A DNA stretch of 64,000 nt, taken from assembly GCA_035544955.1 (NCBI GenBank), contig DASZZN010000029.1:162187-226186 (forward strand), written 5' to 3'. Below are positions 52,498-61,640 of this stretch, in pieces (the first letter of the stretch is position 1; the number at the start of each line of letters is the position of its first letter). Source of the stretch: Candidatus Dormiibacterota bacterium. GTDB lineage: Bacteria > Chloroflexota > Dormibacteria > CF-121. The translations under genes were made by a program, and so were the position numbers. Under the pieces are notes generated by a model that was not told the DNA's origin, ran no database searches, and worked only from the letters and a program-made list of their open reading frames with translations.

Positions 52498-55289
52498 TCG
52501 CGACCACCACCTCTCTCACCGAGGCGCAGCGGGCCGCGGTCGCGCACCCCAAGGGACCGCTGCTCATCGTCGCGGGGGCAGGCACGGGAAAGACCCGGGT
52601 GCTGGTCGAGCGCTACCGACGTCTGCGCCAGGAGGGCGTGCCCGCCGAACAGATCCTGCTGCTGACCTTTACCGAAAAGGCCGCGCGCGAGGTGCTCGAT
52701 CGGGTCGAGCACGAAGACTACCTTCCCGCGGGCGAGCGATTCATCCTCACCTATCACGCCTTCGCGCAGCGGTTTCTCCAGGAAGAGGGCTGGCTCTGCG
52801 GCATCCCGAAGGCCTTCCGCATCGTGTCCGAGGTCCGCAAGTGGGAGCTGATGCGCGACGTCCTGCTGACGTGGCGGCCGCCCCACCTCTTCCATGCACA
52901 GCGGCCCTACGAGCGGATCGGCGAGCTGCTCAAGCTGGTCGAACGAGCGAAACAGGAACTCGTCTCACCCGCCGAATTCCGGGCGTGGGCAGAGGCCAAC
53001 GCGACGCTCGATGATCCGGTGCTGGCGGCCCAACGCGAGGCCGCCTTCGTCTACACCGAATACCAGGAACGACTCCTGGCCGAGGAACGCCTCGACTTCG
53101 ACGACACCATTTATTTCAGCGTGCAGCTCCTGACCCAGGAACCGTCGGTCGCCGCCCGGCAGTCAAAACGCTTCGCCCATCTGATGGTCGACGAGTTCCA
53201 GGACACCAACTTCGCACAGAGCCGGCTGCTCGAGCTGCTCGCCGGAGTTGATCGCAACCTGTGCGTGGTGGGTGACGACGACCAGAGCATCTACAAGTTC
53301 CGCGGTGCTTCGGTCGCCAACCTGCGACGGTTCCACGCCGTCTATCCCGATGCAGCCGTCATCCGGCTGGAAGAAAACTACCGGAGCCGGGGTCCCATCC
53401 TTCGCGCTGCCGGCCGTCTCATCAGCGAGGATCCGGACCGGCTGGAAAAGCGGCTGATCGTCACCCGCGGCGAAGGGCGGCCGATCAGCGTGTTGACGGC
53501 CACCAGTGTCACGGAGGAAGCCGACGCCGTTGCCCACGTGGTCAAAACCGCGATCGACGAAGGGCGGCATCGACCGAACGCGATCGCGATTCTGCTCCGC
53601 GCGAATGCCCACCTGCACAACGTCGCCCGCGCGCTGCAGCGCCACGGCGTCGCCTACCAGGTCAGTGGTGGGCGAGGCTTTTACCAACAGCCGGAGATCA
53701 AGGACTGCCTCGCCTACCTGCGCGCGGTCGACAGCCCGGACGACACCGTCTGCCTGATGCGCTTGCTGAGCCTGCCGCGCTACGCCACCGACTCGGTGCA
53801 AGCCGGCCGCTGGGCGCGTCAGGCGCGGGACGACGGACGGCGGTTCTTCGATCTCCTCCAGGAATCGACCGACGATGGAGCCCGCCGCCTCACCGAGGAC
53901 CTGCGGCGCTTCAACGACCTGGCGTTGCGGCTCGGTGTCGACGATCTGTTCTACGAGGTGATGGAGCAAACCCACTACCTCGACCTGGAGCGGTTCCTCG
54001 GACCGATCGAGCGGTTGCAGGTCAGCGCCAGCGTGCAGAAGCTCGCCGAGCTGATCACGGCGTACTGCGACGAGCACGCCGACCACCATTTGTCCGCCTA
54101 CGTCAAGCACCTCGACGCCACCGAAGCGGCACAGGCGGACGAGGAAATTGCGCCGCTCGACGAGACCGTCAACGCAGTCCACCTGATGACGGTGCACCAG
54201 GCGAAGGGGCTGGAGTTCGGCCTCGTCATCGTGCCGCACATGGTGGAGGGCCGCTTCCCCGCGAGCCGCCGTGGCGAAGGACTCACACTGCCGAACGAGC
54301 TCTTGAAAGAAGAACTGCCGCCGGCCGAACTGCACCTCGCGGAAGAGCGCCGCCTGGCTTACGTCGCCTTGACGCGCGCCCGCGAGGAAATCATTTGCAC
54401 CCTGGCCGGCCGCTACGAAGGCGTCAAAGACTGGCGGCCATCGCGCTTCCTGACCCCGGTCCGTGGCGATGGCGCGCGCGAGCTGGCTGCCTCGCAGCTG
54501 CTCGCGTCATCGGCCGGCCGCCTCGTGGAGGTCGCTCGCCAGGTCGAGTTGCCGCTCAACGACGCGCCGCCGATTGCGGCCCTCTCGTACACGCAGGTCG
54601 ACACCTACCTCCGTTGCCCGCAGATGTACCAGTACCGCTTCGTTTTCCGGTTGCCGACGCGGCCGAAGCCGCAGATGCAGTTCGGCCGCATCCTGCACGA
54701 GGCGCTCAAGGATGCGCTGGGCAGCATCGAACGCGAAAAACCGCTGACCTGGGCGATGGTGGACTCCGCTTACGTGGCGGCCTGGGCGAGGGAGCGGTTC
54801 TGTGCCCCGGAGCAGGCGCCATCCTTGCAGGACCTGGGGCGGACCTACTTACGCCGCGCCTTCGACGCCGGCGACTTGAGCAAGCCGCACCTGCTAGAGC
54901 AGCCCTTCAGCCTGCGCGTCGATGGGCTGAGGCTGACCGGGCGGATCGATCGGGTCGACCGCCATCCGGATGGCGCCTACGAGGTCATCGATTACAAGAC
55001 CGGCTCGGCGAAGCGTGCCGCCGATCTCCAGCGCGACCTGCAGCTGGGCGTGTACGCTCTCGCCGCCCGCGAGGTCTTTCACTTCGACCCGCTCAGCCTC
55101 TCCTACTACTACCTCGAGACCAGCGAGCGGATCACCGTCGACAAGCCGAAGGAACGGTTGGAGGAAGACCGGCAGACGATCGTCAACGTGGCCGAGGGCA
55201 TCCGTGCCGAGCTGTTTGTGGCCAAGCCAGATCGCATGAAATGCGGCGGCTGCGACTTCCGCTTGCTGTGCCCGAGCGCGGCAGCCTAG
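52494..55289 (+). CDS. UvrD/AddB-like helicase-nuclease with Fe-S cluster
   Basis: 931 residues. The SF1A helicase has Walker A VAGAGTGKTRVLVERYRRL, Walker B LMVDEFQDTN, VVGDDDQSIYKFRGA, EENYRSRGPIL, MTVHQAKGLEF and YVALTRAREE. The C-terminal PD-(D/E)XK nuclease has GRIDRVD and EVIDYKTG (motifs II and III). One Cys (YLRCPQMYQYRF) and three at the end (KCGGCDFRLLCP) should hold a 4Fe-4S cluster, as in AddB/AdnA. It probably processes double-strand breaks. ATG 52494 overlaps DUF721; a single-chain form, so a partner may be encoded elsewhere or be unnecessary. Confidence 0.9.
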   Translation: MIATTTSLTEAQRAAVAHPKGPLLIVAGAGTGKTRVLVERYRRLRQEGVPAEQILLLTFTEKAAREVLDRVEHEDYLPAGERFILTYHAFAQRFLQEEGWLCGIPKAFRIVSEVRKWELMRDVLLTWRPPHLFHAQRPYERIGELLKLVERAKQELVSPAEFRAWAEANATLDDPVLAAQREAAFVYTEYQERLLAEERLDFDDTIYFSVQLLTQEPSVAARQSKRFAHLMVDEFQDTNFAQSRLLELLAGVDRNLCVVGDDDQSIYKFRGASVANLRRFHAVYPDAAVIRLEENYRSRGPILRAAGRLISEDPDRLEKRLIVTRGEGRPISVLTATSVTEEADAVAHVVKTAIDEGRHRPNAIAILLRANAHLHNVARALQRHGVAYQVSGGRGFYQQPEIKDCLAYLRAVDSPDDTVCLMRLLSLPRYATDSVQAGRWARQARDDGRRFFDLLQESTDDGARRLTEDLRRFNDLALRLGVDDLFYEVMEQTHYLDLERFLGPIERLQVSASVQKLAELITAYCDEHADHHLSAYVKHLDATEAAQADEEIAPLDETVNAVHLMTVHQAKGLEFGLVIVPHMVEGRFPASRRGEGLTLPNELLKEELPPAELHLAEERRLAYVALTRAREEIICTLAGRYEGVKDWRPSRFLTPVRGDGARELAASQLLASSAGRLVEVARQVELPLNDAPPIAALSYTQVDTYLRCPQMYQYRFVFRLPTRPKPQMQFGRILHEALKDALGSIEREKPLTWAMVDSAYVAAWARERFCAPEQAPSLQDLGRTYLRRAFDAGDLSKPHLLEQPFSLRVDGLRLTGRIDRVDRHPDGAYEVIDYKTGSAKRAADLQRDLQLGVYALAAREVFHFDPLSLSYYYLETSERITVDKPKERLEEDRQTIVNVAEGIRAELFVAKPDRMKCGGCDFRLLCPSAAA

Positions 55290-55364
55290 TGAGGCACAGG
55301 TCGTAGCTGAGCGCACCCCTGGCGTGCTCCCCAGCAAGTTCGGCTCACGCCGCAGGTTACAGGC

Positions 55365-56204
55365 GTGGTGACGCAGATTCGCCCGGTGAACGGAGTGGGG
55401 CGACTGGGGACGCTGGCCATGATGGCAGTGATCGCTGCGACCGATCAGTCGATCCCCCAGGTGGTGGCGCCGGTAGCCGCGACCCGGGACGTCCCTCCGC
55501 CCACGAATACCAACCCGGCCGATCTTGCCAGCGCCAGGACGGAAATTCTGGGCTGGGTGGCCGCAGAAGAGCATCCGACGCGCGAATGGGGCAGACTGTT
55601 CGCGCAAAATCCCGATACCACCGAACACAACTTTCGGGTCGCCTTTGCGGTCAATTACGCCCTCCTGACGGCGGGTGCGAAGCCAGGGATGGGCTATACC
55701 GCGATGGAGTTCGCCGCGATTTCGGAAAGGGCACTATGGACGCTCACGCGAGACCTTCGCGAAGGGGATCCGAGAATCCACTCCTCGGAAAGCTTGGTTC
55801 TCCGAGATGCCCAGCGCTACCTCTACGGATCGCTGGGCGACCGGTGGCTTCAGCAGTACGTCGTGACGGAATACGCCGTCCCAAAAGGGCTGGCACCATA
55901 TATCCCGGGCTGGGTCATTAGCCGTGGATATGAAGACGTCGTTAAGAGAGCGGACATGCTGGTGAACGCGATCGAAGAAGAGATTACGGGGACGAACCCG
56001 GGCTGGGGTCGCATCACAAGAAACATGCCTCATAGTCAGCCCGGCGGGGAGGCCTGGTACGACCGGGGGCTCGCGCAGTTCAAGGTGATCAGCCGGTACG
56101 ACGGCAGCATCGCCGATGGCAGTCCGTTCATCGCGCCAATTCCATCGCCAGCGCCAAGGGCGTCGGTCCGCACCATCCTTGGCGATGAATACAGGGAAAC
56201 GTAA
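55365..56204 (+). CDS. Hypothetical protein, possibly exported
   Basis: 279 residues of unknown family. The N-terminus (RLGTLAMMAVIAATDQSIPQ) is weakly hydrophobic and may be a signal; a Pro/Thr stretch follows. The rest (EEHPTREWGRLFAQNPDTTE, FRVAFAVNYALLTAGAK, GYTAMEFAAISERALW) is helical with many aromatic residues. GTG 55365. Base composition is slightly lower in GC than the flanking helicase gene. It is 13 bp upstream of the next unknown membrane gene, so the two may work together. Confidence 0.6.
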   Translation: MVTQIRPVNGVGRLGTLAMMAVIAATDQSIPQVVAPVAATRDVPPPTNTNPADLASARTEILGWVAAEEHPTREWGRLFAQNPDTTEHNFRVAFAVNYALLTAGAKPGMGYTAMEFAAISERALWTLTRDLREGDPRIHSSESLVLRDAQRYLYGSLGDRWLQQYVVTEYAVPKGLAPYIPGWVISRGYEDVVKRADMLVNAIEEEITGTNPGWGRITRNMPHSQPGGEAWYDRGLAQFKVISRYDGSIADGSPFIAPIPSPAPRASVRTILGDEYRET

Positions 56205-56217
56205 AAACCGTCATCAA

Positions 56218-57342
56218 ATGAGGGTGACGCTTGGCCCCCTCGGTGGTAGGCGCAGTCTGGGAGCGCTGGCGGTCGCAGCCGTCATCGCCGCCGCCTGCTG
56301 GCCTCTGGCTGCGCTGGCCGACGCCGCCTCTCCCTGGACGCCCGGCGATGCCATCGGTGAGCCCACTGGCGCCGTAGCCCATGTCGCTATCACGCACGAA
56401 GACTTGAGCTTCGACCTGCGTCGGCTGGCCGACGCCAGCCCGGCACAGGTCCACATGACGTACTTCTTGCGCAACGACGCCGCGTCAAGCTCGGCCGAGC
56501 TCGTCTTTCTCGCCGATCACGCAATGACCAACGGGTCAGCGTTCACGGTCACATTTGATGACGCGCCGGTGGCAGCCAGTGCCACGACCTTGACCCAGCT
56601 TCCCGACGCGTGGAAGCCCCCGACGACGACACCGGCACTCGACGGCGCCTCGTCGATTCCTTATGCCACCACGCCCGGGACCGCCTTCCGGTTCACGGTG
56701 ATGATTACCCCCGGCCCGCATCGGCTGTCGGTTGCCTATGCCGTGCAACCTGGACGAATGGCCGCGCCGGAAACCACCACCATCTGGCAGCTGGCCTACA
56801 TCCTGGCTCCGGCTCGCCAGTGGGCCAGTTTTGGCGATCTGTCGGTGCAGACCCAACTGCCTGCGGGATGGCGCGCACGCGCGATCCCAGCCCTGGATCG
56901 GAGCCACGACACGCTGGCCGGCCATTTTGTGGGTGTCCCCGCGAACAGCATGGTGATCTCGGCCAGTTTTCCGGTGGATGCGCATGTGCAAACGATCCCC
57001 GACTGGATGTCGTCTCACTGGCCGCTCTTCGCTGCGCTGCTCGGAATTACGATCGCCGGGACGGCTGTCCTGTCGTGGCCCACGGGCCGGCGATGGGTGC
57101 TGCTACCGTTCGGTGGCTTGTGGGCGTTGCCGGCCGCGTCGGTGTGGATGGGCACCGGTTACATCACGCCCCCGGCGACCCAATACTCAACCGGCAAGTG
57201 CGGGTTCGTCGCGGCCGGCTGCCTGCTCATGCCTGGCGCTGCGATCATCGCGGTGATCGCGGTCGGGCTTGGAGTCCTGGCAGTTCTGATTCCGCTCTCG
57301 ATCGGGGCGGTTATCTGGGGCCGCCTTCGGCGCCCGATATGA
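56218..57342 (+). CDS. Hypothetical secreted/membrane protein
   Basis: 374 residues from ATG 56218: a signal peptide (LGALAVAAVIAAACWPLAALA), a ~230-residue beta-rich extracellular region (PAQVHMTYFLRNDAASSSAE, FTVMITPGPHRLSVAYAV), then three membrane helices (LFAALLGITIAGTAVL; WVLLPFGGLWALPAASVWM; IIAVIAVGLGVLAVLIPLS). Two Cys (GKCGFVAAGCLL) sit between helices. An upstream in-frame ATG (56185) is possible. I do not recognise the family; it reads like a stress-sensing or adhesion surface protein. Confidence 0.65.
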   Translation: MRVTLGPLGGRRSLGALAVAAVIAAACWPLAALADAASPWTPGDAIGEPTGAVAHVAITHEDLSFDLRRLADASPAQVHMTYFLRNDAASSSAELVFLADHAMTNGSAFTVTFDDAPVAASATTLTQLPDAWKPPTTTPALDGASSIPYATTPGTAFRFTVMITPGPHRLSVAYAVQPGRMAAPETTTIWQLAYILAPARQWASFGDLSVQTQLPAGWRARAIPALDRSHDTLAGHFVGVPANSMVISASFPVDAHVQTIPDWMSSHWPLFAALLGITIAGTAVLSWPTGRRWVLLPFGGLWALPAASVWMGTGYITPPATQYSTGKCGFVAAGCLLMPGAAIIAVIAVGLGVLAVLIPLSIGAVIWGRLRRPI

Positions 57343-57344
57343 AG

Positions 57345-58466
57345 TCAGGCGCTCATTCGGACCAGCACGTCGGCGATCTGAAAAGCCGCACCAGGGTCGG
57401 CGGCAGCGCGCACCCTCTCGGCGTCTTGCAACCGTTCCACCTGCGGCTTCGCAAACCAGTCGGTCACGGCGTCAACGAGGTCGTCCGGCCGCGGCACGAA
57501 GCGGCCGAGGCTGCGACCGACCACCTCCTTCACGTTGCCTTCTTCCTGGCCCGGTAAGTAGCCCGTCAGCAGCAGCGGGCAACCGCAGGCCAGGCCCTCC
57601 GCGATCATCCCCGGTCCGGCGCGGGTGACGAGCAGGTCTGAGGCGAGCAACAACTCCGGCATGTTGTCGACAAAGCCGAAGACGTACACGCCGGCGTGAT
57701 TGTCCTCGCGGATGCGCTCCGCCAACGCCTGGTTACGGCCGCAGATGGCGAGCACTTGCACGTCGAGCGGTGATCGAGCCAGCGCCGCCGCGTACTTGCG
57801 CAGCGGTTCCGTGCCATCGCCACCGCCCGCCAGCAAGACGGTGGGCGCATGCGGGCGCAGGCGAAGCTTGAGCCGCATCGCCGTCTTGTCGCTAAATCCA
57901 CGGATCGCGTCCTGGAATCGTGGATGGATAGGCAGCCCCGCCTTGACGAGGCGCGCTGCCGGCACCCCGCGGCGGCGGCACAGCTCGACGGCAGCATCGG
58001 ACGGACAGATGATGCAGTCTGCCATCAAATCGGTCCATGCCTGGTGAAAGTTGATCCAGTCGGTGATTACAGTGACCCGCGGGACCCCGTAGGGCATGAC
58101 GTCGACGGCGGCGTGGTTCAGCAGCGGATGGAAGCTGGCCACCAGGGCGGGTCGGGGTTCGAGCGCGCCATGGAGCTTGCGCCGCAGACCGCGGCCGACC
58201 GCGTGCTGGAAGAGACGGACGGCCGGCTTGAAATTGGTGGCGCGATATGCAGCGCCCCACAGGAACGGCGCCCGCCGCGTGATCGGCCCGTAGAGGGCGG
58301 TCAGGCGCCCGGCGATGACGCGCTGGTCGGCCATGGGGTCGAAGAGCTCGACATGAAACTGGTTCGGATAGCGGCGGGCGAGCGCCGCGGCCACGGCTTC
58401 GGCGGCCGCCCGATGGCCGGCGCCAGTATCCGAAAAGAGGAAAAGGAAGCGCTTAGGGGCGGCCAC
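57345..58466 (-). CDS. MGDG-synthase-like glycosyltransferase (UgtP/MurG type)
   Basis: 373 residues. The N-terminal domain FLFSDTGAGHRAAAEAVAAA and YGPITRRAPFLWGAAYRATN match the MGDG synthase domain; the C-terminal GT-B domain has VLLAGGGDGTEPLRKYA, GFVDNMPELLLASDLLVTRA and GPGMIAEGLACGCPLLL. It likely transfers glucose or galactose to diacylglycerol to make glycolipids. It is convergent with the membrane gene at 56218 and 18 bp downstream of the potassium channel. Confidence 0.87.
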   Translation of the reverse strand: MAAPKRFLFLFSDTGAGHRAAAEAVAAALARRYPNQFHVELFDPMADQRVIAGRLTALYGPITRRAPFLWGAAYRATNFKPAVRLFQHAVGRGLRRKLHGALEPRPALVASFHPLLNHAAVDVMPYGVPRVTVITDWINFHQAWTDLMADCIICPSDAAVELCRRRGVPAARLVKAGLPIHPRFQDAIRGFSDKTAMRLKLRLRPHAPTVLLAGGGDGTEPLRKYAAALARSPLDVQVLAICGRNQALAERIREDNHAGVYVFGFVDNMPELLLASDLLVTRAGPGMIAEGLACGCPLLLTGYLPGQEEGNVKEVVGRSLGRFVPRPDDLVDAVTDWFAKPQVERLQDAERVRAAADPGAAFQIADVLVRMSA

Positions 58467-58484
58467 GACCGCTCCCGCGGCGCG

Positions 58485-59399
58485 TCAGAGCAGCCGTTCG
58501 GCGGCGCTCATCTGCTTGCGCGTTCCGATGGCGACCAGCAGGTCGTCGCTCTCGAGGACCTGCGTGTCTGGTGGGTTGATGCGCAGCTGCCCGCTGCGCT
58601 TGCGAATGGCCAGCACGTTGGCGCCAGCCTCTTTGATCCCCGAGTCGGCGAGCGTGCGGCCCAGCACCTTGGAGCCGGATTCCACCAGCAACTCCTCGAT
58701 GACCAGGTCGATGTTCTCGCCGTGAAGCACCGTATCGAGGACGTCCACCGCCACCGGCCGAACCGCCAGCGCTGCCATCCGGTGGGCGCCCATCAGGTAG
58801 GGAGAGACCACCTGGTTGGCGCCAGCGCGCCGCAGCTTCTCGGTCGAGTCCTGGTACGAGGAGCGGGCGACGATCAGCAGGGCTGGATTCAGCGACCGGG
58901 CGGTAAGGGTGATGAAGACGTTCCGCTCGTCGGAGTCGACCGCGGTGACCAATCCCTTGGCGCGCAGGATGCCGGCCTTGAGCAAGGCGTCGTCCGAGGC
59001 GGCGTCCCCCTCGACATAGAGCAGGTCACTCGCCCGCAGCCGCTCGAGTGGTTCGAGATTGCTCTCGACGACGACAAAGGGCGTGTCCAGCTGCCGAAAC
59101 TCCTGGGCGACTCGCGTTCCCATCCGGCCGTATCCGCAGACGATGAAGTGGTCGTTCAGGCCGGCGATCCGGCGTTCCATGCCGCGCATCCTAGCGTACC
59201 GGCCGAGGTGTCCTTCGATGAGCGTTTCGGCGAGGATGCCGAGCGTGTAGAGCATGGTCCCCACGCCGAGGACGATGACCGTCATGGTGAAGACCCGGCC
59301 GCCCTCGCCGAGCGGATGGACTTCCTCGTAGCCGACCGTCGTCACGGTGGTGAGGACCATGAAGAGGGAGTCGACGAAATTCCAGCGCAGAAGCACCAT
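58485..59399 (-). CDS. Two-helix potassium channel with RCK (TrkA-N/TrkA-C)
   Basis: A MthK-like channel: pore loop and filter TTVTTVGYEEVHPL, second helix (VFTMTVIVLGVGTMLYTLGI), RCK_N domain (FIVCGYGRMGTRVAQEF), and TrkA-C (GRTLADSGIKEAGANVLAIR). The filter has Glu after TVGY where most channels have Gly. From ATG 59399 the protein lacks the first helix; that helix is encoded just upstream in frame (PLLVLTLVFCYGTIGYMVLL) with no ATG, GTG or TTG, so the true start may be a CTG near 59450. A stop lies near 59517. Confidence 0.82.
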   Translation of the reverse strand: MVLLRWNFVDSLFMVLTTVTTVGYEEVHPLGEGGRVFTMTVIVLGVGTMLYTLGILAETLIEGHLGRYARMRGMERRIAGLNDHFIVCGYGRMGTRVAQEFRQLDTPFVVVESNLEPLERLRASDLLYVEGDAASDDALLKAGILRAKGLVTAVDSDERNVFITLTARSLNPALLIVARSSYQDSTEKLRRAGANQVVSPYLMGAHRMAALAVRPVAVDVLDTVLHGENIDLVIEELLVESGSKVLGRTLADSGIKEAGANVLAIRKRSGQLRINPPDTQVLESDDLLVAIGTRKQMSAAERLL

Positions 59400-59600
59400 G
59401 TAGCCGATCGTCCCGTAACAGAAGACCAGGGTTAGGACGAGGAGCGGCAGCCGAAAGCGCTTTAGCGGGTTGACTGGCGGTGAGTGGATCGTAAGTTTGG
59501 GTTCCGGCCAGGGTGGCTAAGAATCCGGACAACGGTAGCATAGGGCGCCGCCAGCGACAACCCGGGACAACCTCGGTACGCGTTCGAAGTTGACCTCGCG

Positions 59601-60923
59601 GTGACCAAACCGCGACGATGGGGTGGCGACCCGCCACCAGGAGGCCAGCCAGATTTGAAACCGCTCGCGATCGTCAGCCTGCATGCCTCGCCGGTCGCCG
59701 CCCTGGGAGCCGGCGAAAACGGCGGGATGAATGTCTACGTGCGGGCGGTCTGCGAGGAGCTGAGCCGGCGCGGGATCGCGACCGAGGTTTTCACGCGGCG
59801 CTCGACTGCGCAGGGGCCGGACCGGATCCGGCTGGCCGAGCGGAGCTGGGTGACGCGCTTGGCTGTGGGGCCCGCGGAGGATATCGAGAAGGGGCGGCTG
59901 TTCGATCTGCTCCCCGACTTCAGCGAAGCCATTTTGCACGAGCAGCGGCGCCGCCGGGTTGCATTCAGCCTGGTCCACAGCCACTACTGGCTCTCTGGCT
60001 GGGTCGCCTCCCGTCTGCGCGATGAGTGGAGCCTGCCATGGTTCCACACCTTCCATACCCTGGCGCGCGTCAAGAACGAGATGGCCGCGGAGGGGGCGAT
60101 CGTCGAGCCGGAGCATCGGATCGCCGTGGAGCAGGCGATCGTGCGCAACTGCGATCACCTGATCGCTTCCAGCGTGCAGGAGGCCGATGACCTGATTCGT
60201 CTCTATGGCGCGTCGCGCAACCGGCTGAGCGTGGTCGCCCCGGGCGTCGATCTCCAGGTCTTCACGGAACGGCCGACCGGAGCGCTTCGCAAGCGCCTGG
60301 GTCTGGGGGACGCTGGCGTGGTCGTCTTCGCCGGACGGCTCGAGCGTCTCAAGGGCGCCGAAACCGTGATTCGGGCGATGGCGCACCTCGTCGCCGACCG
60401 CGCCCAGCCGGAACCACCGATCCTACTGGTGATCGGAGACGACAGCCAGAACGGCGCGAGTGAGAGCCGGTTGAGCGGAGGCGAACGGGCCCGCCTGGTA
60501 GCGCTGGCCGACTCGCTTGGTATCAGCAAGCAGATCCGGTTCCTTGGGTCGGTGGACCAGCCGGCGCTGGCCGGCTATCTCAGCCTGGCGTCGGTGTGCG
60601 TCGTCCCCTCCTACAGCGAGTCGTTCGGGCTGGTCGCGCTCGAGGCGGCCGCCTGCGGCACGCCGGTGGTGGCGGCTCGGGTCGGCGGTCTCCCCACCAT
60701 CGTCAAGGACGGCCTGACCGGCTACACGCTGGTTTCCCACGATCCCGCGCAGTACGCCGAGCGCATCGGTCGCCTGCTCGCCGACGAGGAACTGCGCCGG
60801 TGCTTCAGCCGCCGCAGCCGTCTGGTCGCCACCCAGTTCTCCTGGAAGGAGACCGTCGACCGGTTAGTCGCCGAATACACGGCCCATCCCCAGCCGGTTC
60901 TCCGTCCCGCCGTCGCCGGCTAG
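59601..60923 (+). CDS. GT4 glycosyltransferase, MshA-like
   Basis: 440 residues, GT-B fold. Motifs include GENGGMNVYVRAVCEELSRR, SHYWLSGWVASRLRDEW, VVFAGRLERLKGAETVIRAM, PSYSESFGLVALEAAACGTP and VGGLPTIVKDGLTGY. The GGMNVYVR start resembles MshA (mycothiol synthesis) and sucrose-phosphate-synthase-type enzymes. The acceptor cannot be fixed; other mycothiol genes are not in the window. It diverges from the potassium channel gene. Confidence 0.85.
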   Translation: MTKPRRWGGDPPPGGQPDLKPLAIVSLHASPVAALGAGENGGMNVYVRAVCEELSRRGIATEVFTRRSTAQGPDRIRLAERSWVTRLAVGPAEDIEKGRLFDLLPDFSEAILHEQRRRRVAFSLVHSHYWLSGWVASRLRDEWSLPWFHTFHTLARVKNEMAAEGAIVEPEHRIAVEQAIVRNCDHLIASSVQEADDLIRLYGASRNRLSVVAPGVDLQVFTERPTGALRKRLGLGDAGVVVFAGRLERLKGAETVIRAMAHLVADRAQPEPPILLVIGDDSQNGASESRLSGGERARLVALADSLGISKQIRFLGSVDQPALAGYLSLASVCVVPSYSESFGLVALEAAACGTPVVAARVGGLPTIVKDGLTGYTLVSHDPAQYAERIGRLLADEELRRCFSRRSRLVATQFSWKETVDRLVAEYTAHPQPVLRPAVAG

Positions 60924-60984
60924 CTGTTTCGAATCAACCTTGACGTCGCGGCACGGGTTTGCTTTAATAACCCAGCGTTTGATT

Positions 60985-61015
60985 GATTGACCAAATAAAC
61001 ACTACAGAGTAGCCT
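60985..61015 (+). promoter_or_regulatory. Putative promoter/operator of the tetR-mmpL operon
   Basis: The AT-rich stretch just before GTG 61016 has a TTGATT -35-like element and TACAGA as a possible -10 (about 18 bases apart), with overlapping TTGATTGA and TTGACCAA half-sites. The transcript would be leaderless or nearly so. Positions are approximate. Confidence 0.35.
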
Positions 61016-61639
61016 GTGCCTGACCAGACCAAGGAACGGATCGTTGACGCCGCGTACCGCACGCTCGTCAAGCGCGGCTACCACGAGACCTCGATGAAGG
61101 ACATCGCGGCCGAAGCCGGAGTGGCGCCGGGGTTGGCGCACTACTACTTCGAGACCAAGGAAGACCTGCTGGTCGCGGCCATCGAACACGCCTGCGAGCC
61201 CCTGATGGGGGTCTGGCAACAGGCCGGGGTGAACCCCACCGGACCGCTCCCGGAGGACGCCGACCCGATAATGGTTGCCCGCATGGGGTTCGAGCTCGCG
61301 AAAGAGGAGCTCAAGACCTACCGAGGCCTCTTCCTGCTGACCTTCGACATGTTCGGCGTTGGGCTGCACAACGCCAAGATCGCGGCGGCGGTCCGTAGCT
61401 TCATCGAGGAGCGGCGCGCCTTCATCGCGCGCATCACCCAGGGCGTGATCGCCGGCATGGCTGACCCGCCGGTTGCGTCGGCCGATGCAATCGCGGCCGC
61501 CATCTGGGGAAGCCTGCATGGCATCTACCTGCAGAAGGTGATGAATCCTGAGTTCGACGCCGAGGCGGCGATCGACGCATTGAGCGAGATCACGATCGCC
61601 TTTGCAACCAGACCGCCGGTTTCGCTGGAGGTGGGCTGA
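61016..61639 (+). CDS. TetR-family repressor
   Basis: 207 residues. The TetR HTH lies at residues ~8-52 (RIVDAAYRTLVKRGYHETSM, KDIAAEAGVAPGLAHYYFET); the ligand domain is helical. GTG 61016 is the start. The AT-rich region before it contains TTTGATTGATTGACCAAAT, a candidate operator. It is followed after one base by the MMPL gene and very likely represses both. Confidence 0.92.
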   Translation: MPDQTKERIVDAAYRTLVKRGYHETSMKDIAAEAGVAPGLAHYYFETKEDLLVAAIEHACEPLMGVWQQAGVNPTGPLPEDADPIMVARMGFELAKEELKTYRGLFLLTFDMFGVGLHNAKIAAAVRSFIEERRAFIARITQGVIAGMADPPVASADAIAAAIWGSLHGIYLQKVMNPEFDAEAAIDALSEITIAFATRPPVSLEVG

Positions 61640-61640
61640 C

